Positions 1 through 10,854 of a stretch of DNA of 64,000 nucleotides are shown one piece after another. Source of the stretch: Malaya genurostris (Eukaryota > Arthropoda > Insecta > Diptera > Culicidae); contig NC_080572.1 of NCBI RefSeq assembly GCF_030247185.1, positions 118,907,928-118,971,927 on the forward strand, written 5' to 3'. A program made the translations under genes and the position numbers. How positions within the stretch are numbered: the first letter of the stretch is position 1; every line of letters begins with the position of its first letter. Below the pieces are notes generated by a model. It was not told the DNA's origin, made no database searches, and was given only the letters and a program-made list of their open reading frames with translations.

Positions 1-843
1 GACTCTTATCGTGTGACCTTCGCCGGTTCTGCTTTGCCCAACTACATCCTCTTGGACCGGGTTCGTTTGCCTGTTCGCCTATTCGTACCCCGAGTAATGA
101 ACTGTACTAATTGCAAACAACTGGGGCATACAGCTACCCATTGCACCAATAAGCCACGTTGTGCTAACTGTGGGGAAGCTCATGCGGACGGCTCTTGCGG
201 TAAGGATGCTGAAAAGTGTCTCTACTGTAAGGAGGGTCCGCATGACCTCTCTAATTGTCCCGCTTACAAACTGCGAGGTGATCGAATGAAGCGTTCCCTA
301 AAGGAGCACTCCAAGCGTTCTTTCGCAGAGATGCTTAAAAGTGCCACCCCTCCTAAACAGACAACGAACCCATATGCCTGCTTGTCAACTGACGAGAGCG
401 ATTCTGACGACCCTTTGGAAGGTCCATCTTCGGCGGTCCCTCATAGCTGTAGGAAAAGGATAAATAAATCCTCTCATAAGCTACCTAGTAAGGGTTCGAA
501 GGTGTCTTCCGAAGGGCTTCGAAAAGTTACAGCTAACGGGAATCGGGACACAACACCGAAGCAAAAAGCTCCTGGTCTCGGAAAACTCAATTCCGAGATA
601 GAATTCCCACGACTTCCCGGGACTACAAAATCCCCAAGCGTCCCAGAAAATCTACCAGAGAACCAACTAGGTGCTGGACTTATCAAGTTCTCTGATGTTG
701 TGGACTGGATTTTTACAACTTTCAATATTTCAGACCCTCTTAGAAGCATTTTAATTGCTTTCATGCCAACAGTAAAAACATATTTGAAGCAGTTGACTGC
801 AAATTGGCCCCTTCTCTCAGCGATTGTATCCTTCGATGGCTAA
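1..843 (+). CDS. LINE ORF1 (gag-like, three CCHC zinc knuckles), 5'-partial
   Basis: The frame is open from the first base and ends at TAA 841-843; the true start lies upstream. Three zinc knuckles follow one another: CTNCKQLGHTATHC, CANCGEAHADGSC and CLYCKEGPHDLSNC. This arrangement is typical of ORF1 proteins of I-like LINEs, which bind the element RNA and form the ribonucleoprotein. Before the knuckles is the end of a conserved region (LPVRLFVPRVMNC). After them comes a basic, Ser/Pro-rich tail that looks disordered and ends in a more hydrophobic stretch. The stop codon overlaps the ORF2 start by 8 bases (ATGGCTAA), which suggests coupled translation. No internal stop is seen. Confidence 0.9.
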   Translation, partial: DSYRVTFAGSALPNYILLDRVRLPVRLFVPRVMNCTNCKQLGHTATHCTNKPRCANCGEAHADGSCGKDAEKCLYCKEGPHDLSNCPAYKLRGDRMKRSLKEHSKRSFAEMLKSATPPKQTTNPYACLSTDESDSDDPLEGPSSAVPHSCRKRINKSSHKLPSKGSKVSSEGLRKVTANGNRDTTPKQKAPGLGKLNSEIEFPRLPGTTKSPSVPENLPENQLGAGLIKFSDVVDWIFTTFNISDPLRSILIAFMPTVKTYLKQLTANWPLLSAIVSFDG

Positions 844-3800
844 ATCATCCACCGAGGTCACGGATCTAATCACTGTTTTACAGTGGAATTGCAGAAGTAT
901 CATCCCAAAAATAGATTCTTTTAAATTTCTAGTAAATAATCTGAAATGTGACGCATTTGCATTGTGCGAAACTTGGCTAACTTCTGAAATATCCTTAAAC
1001 TTCCACGATTTTAACATTATTCGCCTGGATCGAGATGATCCCTATGGAGGAGTACTTTTAGGGATCAAAAAGTGCTATTCTTTTTATCGAATTAACCTCC
1101 CCTCGATACCAGGTATTGAAGTTGTCGCATGTCATGTTACAATCAAAGGTAAGGACCTTTGTATTGCTTCCATCTACATTCCCCCTAGAGCCTTGGTTGG
1201 GCATCGGCGGCTCAGTAATATCATAGAGCTCCTTCCCGCACCGACGTTGGTTTTAGGAGACTTTAACTCACACGGTACGGGATGGGGCTGTCTTCACGAC
1301 GATAACAGATCAGCTATGATCCATGATATTTGCGACAACTTCAATATGACAATCTTGAATACGGGAGAAATGACACGGATTCCTGCACCACCAGCAAGAC
1401 CAAGTGCGCTGGATTTATCCCTTTGCTCGACATCGCTACGGTTGGATTGCACGTGGGAGGTAATTCCTGATCCCCACGGTAGTGATCATCTACCGATCGT
1501 AATATCAATCACCAGCGGCTTAAAACCATCGAAGACAATCAATGTTTCGTATGACCTCACACGAAATATTGATTGGAATAGCTATGCGACCTCGATATCT
1601 GAGAAACTTGAAAGAACTCAACAACTTCCTCCGGAGGAAGAGTACACGTTTTTGGCTGGCTTGATTTTCGATACTGCGATTCAAGCTCAGACGAAACGTG
1701 TACCCGGCGCAAAAACTAACATCCGTCCTCCCAACCCGTGGTGGGACAAAGAGTGCACAAATTTGAACGCGGAGAGAGCCTCCGCGTATAAAAAATTCAG
1801 AAAAAATGGAACACCTGATAATTACCGGAATTACGCGGCGTTAGACGTTAAAACTAAGAACTTGATTAGAGCCAAGAAACGCGGTTACTGGCGTCGGTTT
1901 ATAGACGGCTTAACGAAAGAAACATCTATGAGCACTCTTTGGAACACAGCCCGACGAATGCGCAATCATAACACCACGAATGAAAGCGAGGAATACTCCA
2001 ACCGCTGGATATTCGATTTCGCTAAAAAAGTATGCCCAGACTCTGTTCCGGAACAGAAGATCACCCGCGCCGCGACACCAAATACAAACGAATCACCGTT
2101 TTCGATGGTAGAGCTCTCACTTGCACTTTTGTCATGTAACAATAAAGCCCCGGGATTAGACAGAATAAAATTCAACTTGTTGAAAAATCTGCCTGACCCT
2201 GCCAAAAGGCGCTTGCTGAATTTATTCAACAAGTTCCTCACGGGTAATATTGTCCCACACGACTGGAGACAAGTCAGAGTTATCGCCATCCAAAAACCAG
2301 GGAAACCAGCCTCCGATCACAATTCGTATCGGCCGATTGCTATGCTTTCCTGTATCCGGAAATTGTTCGAAAAAATGATTCTGTTTCGTCTAGACAATTG
2401 GGTCGAAACTAATGGTTTACTTTCAGATACACAATTTGGTTTCCGCAGGGGCAAAGGAACGAACGATTGTCTTGCGTTGCTCTCAACAGAAATTCAAATG
2501 GCATTTGCTCGTAAAGAACAAATGGCGTCAGTTTTCCTAGACATTAAGGGGGCTTTTGACTCAGTTTCTATAAATATCCTATCTGAGAAGTTGCATCAGC
2601 ATGGTCTTTCGCCAGTTTTGAACAACGTTTTACATAATCTATTGTCTGAGAAACACATGTACTTTGCGCATGGTGATTTGTCGACAATACGATTCAGCTA
2701 CATGGGTCTTCCTCAGGGCTCATGCTTAAGCCCCCTTTTATACAATTTTTACGTAAGTAATATCGATGAATGTATCAACACATCTTGCACGCTAAGACAA
2801 CTTGCCGACGACAGCGTTGTGTCCATTATAGGACCCAAAGCTGCCGATCTCCAAGGACCATTACAAGATACTCTCGACAACTTATCATCATGGGCTCTTC
2901 AAATGGGTATCGAGTTCTCTACGGAGAAAACTGAGCTGGTTGTATTTTCGAGGAAGCGAGAACCAGCACAATTACAGCTTCAACTAGGGGGTGAAACCAT
3001 AGCTCAGGCCTTCACATTTAAATATCTCGGGGTCTGGTTCGACTCCAAAGGCACCTGGGGATGTCACATTAGGTATCTGAAACAAAAATGCCAGCAGAGA
3101 ATCAACTTTCTTCGTACAATAACCGGATCATGGTGGGGTGCCCACCCAGGAGACCTGATCAGGTTGTATCAAACAACGATATTGTCCGTGATGGAATACG
3201 GATGCTTCTGCTTCCGATCCGCGGCGAACACTCATTTCATCAAGCTGGAAAGAATTCAGTATCGTTGTTTGCGTATTGCCTTGGGTTGCATGCAATCGAC
3301 TCATACGATGAGCCTCGAAGTGCTGGCGGGCGTTCTTCCACTGAAAAACCGGTTCTGGGATCTCTCATATCGTTTGCTCATTCGATGCGACATTTTGAAT
3401 CCTCTGGTGATTGAAAACTTCGAAAGATTAGTTGAGCTTAACTCTCAAACCCGTTTTATGTCCTTGTATTTTGATTACATGGCTCAGAATATTAATCCTT
3501 CTTCGTTTGTTTCCAACCGTGCTCATTTCTTGGATACTTCTGATTCTACTGTGTTTTTCGACACATCCATGAGAGAAGAAATTCGTGGAATTCCGGATCA
3601 CGTGCGCCCTCAAGTGGCCCCAAATATTTTTTATAATAAATTTAGAACAGTCAACTGTGAAAAGGTGTTTTACACTGACGGATCAAACATCAACGAGTCC
3701 ACAGGCTTCGGCATCTTCAATCAAAACATCACCGCTTCTTACAAACTCAGTGATCCGGCTTCAGTTTACGTCGCAGAATTAGCTGCTATTCAGTACACCC

Positions 3801-4516
3801 TCGAGATCATTGAAACCATGCCCAAAGACCATTACTTCATTGTCACGGACAGTCTAAGTTCAATAGAAGCTCTCCGGGCAATGAAGCCAGGAAAGTATCC
3901 CCCATATTTCCTGGGGAAAATACGGGAACATTTGAGAACTTTATCTGAACGGTCTTATTTAATATCGTTAGTCTGGGTCCCTTCGCATTGTTCCATTCCG
4001 GGCAATGAAAAGGCAGACTTATTGGCTAAAGTGGGCGCATTGGAAGGTGATATTTATGAAAGACCAATCTGCTTCAATGAATTTTTCAGTATTTCTCGTC
4101 AGAAAACTCTCGTAAGTTGGCAAACTTCATGGACGAATGACGAACTGGGACGATGGCTACACTCCATTATCCCTAAGGTATCGACGAAACCTTGGTTCAA
4201 GGGGATGAACATGAGTCGTGATTTCATTCGCGTTATGTCACGACTCATGTCAAATCACTATACATTCAACGCACATCTCCGGCGTATCGGGATCGTGGAG
4301 AACGGGCTCTGCACCTGTGGCGACGGTTATCAGGACATCGAGCATGTCGTGTGGTCGTGCGTAGAGTATCGTGACGCCAGGTCGAAGCTACTGGAATCCC
4401 TCAGGGCCCGAGGTAGACCGCCTGAGGTACCGGTTCGGGATGTGTTGGCGAGTCGGGATAGTTCATATATGCTTCTCATATACCAGTACCTTAAACACAT
4501 TGATATACAAGTGTAA
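836..4516 (+). CDS. LINE ORF2: endonuclease, reverse transcriptase, RNase H
   Basis: This is an intact 1226-residue polyprotein for target-primed reverse transcription. The ATG at 836 is chosen because it is the first AUG in the frame and overlaps the ORF1 stop. An APE-type endonuclease comes first, with the motifs QWNCRS, CETWL, GDFNSHGTGWG and GSDHLPI. The reverse transcriptase follows, with FLDIKGAFDSV (motif A), GLPQGSCLSPLLYNFYVS (motif B) and LADDS (motif C, Leu in the usual Tyr/Phe position). RNase H shows YTDGS, AELAAIQ, TDSLSS and SHCSIPGNEKADLLA, which carry the expected acidic residues and histidine. A Cys/His cluster (CTCGDGYQDIEHVVWSC) lies near the C-terminus, as is usual in this group. 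There are no frameshifts or stops, so the protein may still be functional. Confidence 0.95.
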   Translation: MAKSSTEVTDLITVLQWNCRSIIPKIDSFKFLVNNLKCDAFALCETWLTSEISLNFHDFNIIRLDRDDPYGGVLLGIKKCYSFYRINLPSIPGIEVVACHVTIKGKDLCIASIYIPPRALVGHRRLSNIIELLPAPTLVLGDFNSHGTGWGCLHDDNRSAMIHDICDNFNMTILNTGEMTRIPAPPARPSALDLSLCSTSLRLDCTWEVIPDPHGSDHLPIVISITSGLKPSKTINVSYDLTRNIDWNSYATSISEKLERTQQLPPEEEYTFLAGLIFDTAIQAQTKRVPGAKTNIRPPNPWWDKECTNLNAERASAYKKFRKNGTPDNYRNYAALDVKTKNLIRAKKRGYWRRFIDGLTKETSMSTLWNTARRMRNHNTTNESEEYSNRWIFDFAKKVCPDSVPEQKITRAATPNTNESPFSMVELSLALLSCNNKAPGLDRIKFNLLKNLPDPAKRRLLNLFNKFLTGNIVPHDWRQVRVIAIQKPGKPASDHNSYRPIAMLSCIRKLFEKMILFRLDNWVETNGLLSDTQFGFRRGKGTNDCLALLSTEIQMAFARKEQMASVFLDIKGAFDSVSINILSEKLHQHGLSPVLNNVLHNLLSEKHMYFAHGDLSTIRFSYMGLPQGSCLSPLLYNFYVSNIDECINTSCTLRQLADDSVVSIIGPKAADLQGPLQDTLDNLSSWALQMGIEFSTEKTELVVFSRKREPAQLQLQLGGETIAQAFTFKYLGVWFDSKGTWGCHIRYLKQKCQQRINFLRTITGSWWGAHPGDLIRLYQTTILSVMEYGCFCFRSAANTHFIKLERIQYRCLRIALGCMQSTHTMSLEVLAGVLPLKNRFWDLSYRLLIRCDILNPLVIENFERLVELNSQTRFMSLYFDYMAQNINPSSFVSNRAHFLDTSDSTVFFDTSMREEIRGIPDHVRPQVAPNIFYNKFRTVNCEKVFYTDGSNINESTGFGIFNQNITASYKLSDPASVYVAELAAIQYTLEIIETMPKDHYFIVTDSLSSIEALRAMKPGKYPPYFLGKIREHLRTLSERSYLISLVWVPSHCSIPGNEKADLLAKVGALEGDIYERPICFNEFFSISRQKTLVSWQTSWTNDELGRWLHSIIPKVSTKPWFKGMNMSRDFIRVMSRLMSNHYTFNAHLRRIGIVENGLCTCGDGYQDIEHVVWSCVEYRDARSKLLESLRARGRPPEVPVRDVLASRDSSYMLLIYQYLKHIDIQV

Positions 4517-5133
4517 TGTGTTATTCCTCACTCAGAAAATATAATCTCCACCTACAGGTTCGACACTAACATCCGCCCGATTCTCTCGATCCCCGTCCCT
4601 GTCCACCATCTTCATTGGAATTAACAAGATCTTTTTTTTTTCGTCACTAACTTTTTCGTTCCCCTTTCCCTGTTTTTTTCACCATCTCGATGGCAACTAA
4701 TTAGATCTCTGTCGTTTTCAAACATTTTGTTCCCACACCCCTTTTTTACCCCGTTTCCCACAATATTTACTTCTTTTTTTCATTCTCTTCCGTAACATCA
4801 CCATCACCGGAAGACCGCTCCAGTCAATGACCAGCATGCGGGCCACCCGCCGGGCCTTCGTAGCCTGGGGGTGTTTCCCGCGGACCCACACGGACCGAAG
4901 GATGCGGCCAACATGGATATTCGCCAATTGGAAGACCCTCACCCAATATTCAATTCACCTCGCCTGCTGAAAGCTGAATTGTCGAGAATCCGCTACCCCG
5001 ATACTACATTACATAATGATACTATTCTAGTTTTAAGTTAGTCGTAATTAAGATTAGTAAATACCCTTGGCATCTTAGAGCTTAAGCAGTGTGCCTTAAT
5101 ATTATAATATATTATTGAATAAAAAAAAAAAAA
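4517..5133 (+). other. LINE 3' UTR with AATAAA and poly(A) tail
   Basis: A pyrimidine-rich segment follows the ORF2 stop, then a GC-richer patch near 4800-4920, then AT-rich DNA. AATAAA at 5118-5123 runs directly into 13 A residues (5121-5133), where the element ends. The short tail is consistent with retrotransposition of a polyadenylated or A-ending RNA. Confidence 0.8.
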
Positions 5134-8100
5134 CGTGCAGCATTCAGTTCTTCACTCGTTTCTCTTCCAATCGAAGCTCAGTTTTACCACCGTCAGTTGA
5201 TCTTTTGCAGTAACAAAATATCCCTTTCAATAGTGTGAGAGCGGCCTTCAAATGAGGTTCATGTAAACATTCGAATTGATTCAAGATAATAGATGAAAGA
5301 CAAATTAGATAGCTGAAATCACATTCACAGAATATACATAAATAATAGTTTCCTCCTTCAGTTTTCATTTTTGATACTTAACATTTATAATTCTATTCAT
5401 TTGAACTTGCTCACTACCAAGAGCGAAGACAATGAAGCAGCTAGAGTACTTGGCACTTGACACTGAGCAAGCAAAACTTTAAATGACTAGATACGATTAT
5501 TTAACTGACGATGAGTTCTGGGAGCTTCACTTGAAAATGGCACCAAAAGTCAAATGAATTAGTAGGAAAATGCTGCGGTCAGTGATCATAAATTTAATTT
5601 TCATCTTATATTATTCGATGGAAAATGAAATTTTACCACACTGGCCTAACCTGGTTACTCGATTTTACCAGAGACAACCTTCACAACATCTGCAAAATCC
5701 CATAGTCTCAAAATAAAGTTAATACATGAAACCAGCAGCTTGTTGAAATTTTACGTGTTCAATATGCGATAACGAAGATCATAAAAAAATATTTTCAATC
5801 AAATAGCCAGGCATGGAATACTGATTCTCTATAATCTCTTCCTTTTTCGGCCATTCGCATTCAGTTGGGAATGTCAAAGTGCCATCCAATGTTACTCTAT
5901 GCATATCCGCAAATAAATTCCTTTCTAAGTTTTGCCATGCGTACTGACACAACTTCGTATTATGCCGCCGATGCTACACGAAAGCGGTAGCTAAGGCATG
6001 CTAGTATATACTTTATATTCCACTGCAACTCTGTCTGTTTATAGCCAGAAAGCATCATACCGTGAATGAGCAAATAGGATCAATGTTGTGTTGTTTTTTC
6101 TTCCTTCTTCAGCACAACTGACACTCGTATATAAAACTGGTGGTGTTTATCTTTGACAAGCGACCTTGACGCCTTGACACTCATGCCGAGGTTACTGTTT
6201 CCCTTTCATTGTAAGTATAATTGACAGACTCTGTGCCGAATGGCCCTACTGCACTGTGCTATACACGGTAGAGTGAAGAGCAAGTAGAGAACGAACGTTT
6301 GCGCTCTTAGAATTTGAACTAGTTAAAAATTTATTTCATCGAATCGACATGGAAGTATTCAATTGTGTTTACTCTTCTTATTCTCTGTCAATAATTCATT
6401 CATCCTTTTCGAAAAAAAAACGCATCAAGAATAAATTTTGTTTTATTACCCTGTTGTTTAACCCCGGCGAAAATAAAGTTATTCATTGAATGTTATTGTG
6501 AAAATAAAATACCAGAAATAGTTATGTTCCGTTTTGCATCTTTTTGTTTGCTCTACTACTGTTGATTCCGGGGCCTCCAAAAGAGAACCGACATAACCGA
6601 TGTGTTTGTTTAGTCATTAATTAACAAAATCTACATGAATAGAAATTAATTCTCGCCAAATGTAGTTCGCAATTGGTGGCACCCTCCCAGATTCAAATGA
6701 AACTTTGTAAGCAAGCAGACTTTGTCCCAAAAAGCTACTTTGCTTTTTTTCTTAAAACAGATATTTATTCAAATTCTAATAATGACAAAGCTTGCGAAAA
6801 GTTTTGTAAGGGTGAACATTATCCTAACCAGCTATTATTAGTCAAATTTCAGAACCAAAATATTGAAACAATTCCAAATTGAGTTCTACAATTTATTTCG
6901 ATTTGCAAAAAAACGCTAACGAAATAAAAAAAATATTTGGATGAAATGTTGTCCTTTGATACGTTATTATGTTCTGTACCAATCGTACATCGCAAAAAGT
7001 ATAAGGGAAACGAGTTTTTCTGACAAAATCATTCAATCCATTGTTCACAGAGCTGGAATCCACTAGGAGATGGATAGCAACTATTATCTTTCTACGCACC
7101 AAACTGCCCTAGTATAGATCATTTAATATGTTCAGAGGACGACATTCATACGGGAAACATTCACCATAATACTGAACTTGTTTCCCCTTGAAGAGTCAGC
7201 CAGTGAAAAAGTACATTCTTGACAATTTAAGTAGATCGACTGTTCAAGGTAAAGTAACATATCCTAATTTAAAAAAGAAATGGGGCACATCATTTGACAT
7301 TCGGTCGAAATAAACTCACAAGTCGGTAGAACCCAATGATAAACAACAGCGCAAATATTTTCGCCACCGTCACTGCCATTATCCTATCATCACACCGGCG
7401 TAGCTCACGAACAAAGAAATATTCCACGCAGGGCTGATAACCCGCTTATCGATTACTCTCGATGGCAAGACGTCTTACTTCAGTCTTTGCCGCGTTCGTC
7501 CGTTGACCCTGCAGCTCACAAATCGTCAACCAAACAAAGGAAAGACGTTAATGCAGTCGACTTTATTTTGGAACGGTTTTGGTGTCCTAATGCGCACTAA
7601 AAATGCATTGCACCTTATTTTGCTATCATTTTAACAGTGTTTATCAATACTGAAACTATGGGTGCAGGGTTATCTTTTTCGTGAGCCATTGAAATGTATC
7701 GAAATGATTCGACCTATTGTCCGGAGAAAAAATGTTAAATTGCAAAAAGTATCGACAATATTTTTTTATACTGTTCGGATTTTTTATTCGATAACAGTAC
7801 CCCCATTGCTCTCAGCACCAGTAGTCATCTCATATCCGAAAACCATTCATTAGAGTGAGATCTGATGTCTTTGTTCGATAGATGATGGACTTTGAGGGTA
7901 TGACGAAAATTTTTCACAAAAAATATTATTGTAATTTCTAGATTTCGCTTGCATTACCGTTCTACACAAATATTAAGAGACGAATTGGATCTAACACTTT
8001 TGAAAAAATCATTAATTTTTTCGTTTGTATTTTCTTATAGTAAAACATTTCAAGAATATTCTGTGACATTTTTAAGTCTATAGGAACAGAACTCTGAAAT

Positions 8101-9174
8101 CAGCGCACATTCTTGAAATGTTGTATTATGACAAAATGCAAAGAGCAAATATGATTTTGGAAAGTGCTAAACCCTACGTACTTCCCAGCAAAATAAATTG
8201 TTTTCTTCGATTTAATAGACAATGAACTTTAAACGCGCTTTTCTAGAAAGTAGTCCATCGTCATTCGAAAACAACACACACACGTTCTACATGTACAATA
8301 CCAGACCCAAACGTTCTCCTTTTTGTTTTTTTTTGTTACTTTGGGAAGGTTTTACAGCTACGAAATGGTGGATTTTTTCGTGAAAAATCTTAGTTTTAAC
8401 TTTCAACGACCACCAACATTTGGGGGTCTAGAAAAACATCTACTATAACCACGCTGCCTTGATTTGTTGGTTACTAATTAATCTGCGCTGAGATACAGTG
8501 GACACCGCAAATCATGATTTCTAAAAAGCGTCGTCAAAAATATTACTTCACTGGCTTATTTCTCAATATTTTTTAAATCTATTTTCGACTGTAGTTTTGT
8601 TGTTTATCATTTTTCGAAAAAAAATATGCATGAGACACTTATAGGGCTCATTTGAACCTATCGTTTTGCTGAAGGTAGTATGTTGCTACGTTTTGGTATT
8701 TAAGTTATATGACTTTTTCAATTTTTTGTAAGGCAATTTGAACACTATTTTAAATGAATTAAAAAAATAACACCCTTCAAGATTTCTCTTAAAACTTTCC
8801 TTATTTCATGACCTTTCAGAGATTAGTTTTCATCAATCTGGCATCTGTTGAATATTTATATTAGAAAATTGACCAGTTTTTGATGAAAAAAAAAACAATC
8901 GTTGACAGCAACGAATGGTAGCTTATGTTGAAAAACTTAGTTGAGCAAAATTAAAATTTTCTGCAACTTTGCTGTAAAGTGCAATATTTTTAAATTCAAT
9001 AAGGAAGGTTATATTCCAGATTTCAATCCAAACATGGACCCCGCTAATGATCTTTACATCAAAAGATGCGCCAGTTGACTAGAAACAACATTTGTTAAGA
9101 TACCAACTACTAAAATTAATATTAAATAACAACAATATTTTTGTCGAGTTAATTTCCCGTTCCGGACCATTGTG
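5134..9174. other. AT-rich intergenic DNA, no gene recognised
   Basis: No open frame here resembles a known protein; the longest frames are under 75 codons. A TATA-like string (GTATATAAAA) occurs near 6130, but no plausible transcript could be tied to it. Several homopolymer A and T runs are present. Nothing further is supported. Confidence 0.6.
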
Positions 9175-9764
9175 CAGTGGCGTCTCGTCCTCATGTGCAC
9201 CTCGTGCACTGCACAACTGGTCAAATTGAAGGAATTAACTTCATTCCCATCCACATTCAATTTTTATTAGAATCTTCAAAAAAAAAAAAACCAAAATTTC
9301 AAGTATCTCTTGTCGCTGTGTTAGTGTCTTTTCCGTGCACATGAGTTGCTGCATAGATTCAAGAAGAGAAGAAATTACTCAGCTCAACTCTGAAATTTGT
9401 TCTTCACTCTGTCACGTTTGGCTCTGTGAGAACTTGTATGCACAACTCTAGAAGATGTTTCAATGGCTTATGCTAATGGCAGTTGAAAACAAATTGCTCG
9501 CATGTCTCAGTTGCAACGTCGAAGTGGTTTTATTGATGAAGTTATTGCTAGATTTTCTCAACGTGCAGAGTGCTAAATTCTTCTATTAAATCGATGATAC
9601 GAAATAAGTTTAATAAAAAATCCCCATCCGAAAGTATATCGTTATTGCATTGAATTGAAAAACACAAGCAAATCTCCATTCCTCAATCTTTAGTTTTCAC
9701 TTACAAGGATTCTATACCTCATAAGCAGTGCACACCTAGTCTATATTGTTACGAGACGCCACTG
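9175..9764. mobile_element. hAT-type MITE with CAGTGGCGTCTCGT ends, copy 1
   Basis: The left end begins CAGTGGCGTCTCGT and the right end closes with ACGAGACGCCACTG, its exact inverse. A second copy of the family lies at 50314-52446 and shares the subterminal stretch CGTGCACTGCACA and the downstream motif AATTGAAGGAAT. That copy has an 8-bp target duplication, which identifies the family as hAT-like. No matching 8-bp flanks are visible around this copy, perhaps because a LINE stub abuts the right side. There is no transposase coding capacity. Confidence 0.8.
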
Positions 9765-9770
9765 TTAAAA

Positions 9771-10086
9771 AGTCTTTTGTTTGTATCTCGAGCAATGACA
9801 ATATCTGATATTTTAACTGATAGGATCGATTGCCCCGCACTTCTTAGCGAAATCAACTTAAACGTTCGATCACGTGTTCTTCGTAACAGTTTGTTCCTTC
9901 GCTTGCCATTTCGTCGCACTAACTATGGAACTAACGGTGCTATTACAGGAATGCAGCGGTTCTTCAACAGAGTTTCATCGGGATTTGATTTCCATCTGCC
10001 ACGCCGTGCCATACGATCTATTTTTTTTAAATATACTAAGAAATAATCATTTGGACTAAATTATGTCTGTTGATTCAAATAAATAA
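9771..10086 (+). pseudogene. 3' stub of a LINE reverse transcriptase ORF
   Basis: The frame encodes the extreme C-terminus of a non-LTR retrotransposon polyprotein, including NVRSRVLRNSLFLRLPFRR followed by a TNYG...NRVSS tail. The same C-terminal signature is on the minus strand at 25027-25218, and the two share a 3' tail (CATTTGGA...TGTCTGTTGATT). This is a 5'-truncated insertion of that family. The clade is uncertain, since the signature is shared by several LINE groups. The stop is at about 10044, followed by AATAAATAAA-like sequence. Confidence 0.75.
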
Positions 10087-10854
10087 ATGCTTCGAAAGAA
10101 ACAGTTACCTACATTTTGAGCAGCTTTACATGTCATTAGGATAGTAATTGTTGAAGATGACGTGGTTGTAACGAGAATGAGCAATCTGGTCGTATTGGAA
10201 AAGTATGATCCGAAGCCGAATACCATGGTCTCATTCCGATCCCTATTTTTTCAAAAAAAAAAAACAAAGAAATGTCATAATGCCCGAGTTTGAGTTCGGT
10301 CGCTTCAAAGACGGTTATTTCGATACAGAAGATCACTCACGGCCAAAAAACGTTCTCGTAGCAAAACCGTATCTTATAATGTAGCAAAACCATATAATCA
10401 TGTTCCAAAACATACTGCAGAAACACAATTATCTGCATCTGCATCCCATACAAACTTTGAAACTTGGGTGCGAAAATATAGTTTCACCAATCAAACTAAA
10501 ATTTTGCATAGTTCTTTACGGAACCCAAAAGGAACACGAAAAGTTTATAATCTGGAGCGAAAAAATAAGCCTTTTCATTTTTTTCCCTTGTCCCACCCAA
10601 ATGTACACTAAGCATTCTTCCAAGACCAAGACTTCCAAGAGCTTGCGAAACCAGCACCTTATATTTTGAACCGCCGATCCGGGAAGGACTAGAATAAATA
10701 TTTTTTTTTAATATTGGACTTGAAGGTTCTCCATCGCAATCAATTAATTAAGCCTATAATTTGCGTTTATAGTAGACTCTCATTTAAAGCATTTTCTTTT
10801 TTTTATACAAAACGATTATTTTTCTATAACATCTTAAAATATCGTTTTACTGCG
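10087..10854. other. AT-rich spacer, no gene recognised
   Basis: Only short frames without recognisable similarity are present. No repeats beyond homopolymer runs were seen. Confidence 0.5.

Larger units (their letters stand above)
1..5133 (+). mobile_element. I-group non-LTR retrotransposon (LINE), 5' end outside window
   Basis: The element has the standard layout of the I superfamily: a gag-like ORF1 with three zinc knuckles, an ORF2 encoding endonuclease, reverse transcriptase and RNase H, a 3' UTR of about 600 bases and a short poly(A) tail. The 5' UTR and the start of ORF1 lie outside the window. ORF2 is open over 1226 codons, so this copy looks young. The RNase H domain places it in the I/Loner/R1 part of the LINE tree rather than jockey or CR1. 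The exact clade (I or Loner) is not settled from sequence inspection alone. Confidence 0.93.

Noticed and set aside
6128..6240. TATA-like GTATATAAAA with a donor-like TTGTAAGTAT downstream
   Set aside because: No initiator, no open frame and no second exon; such strings are frequent in AT-rich DNA.
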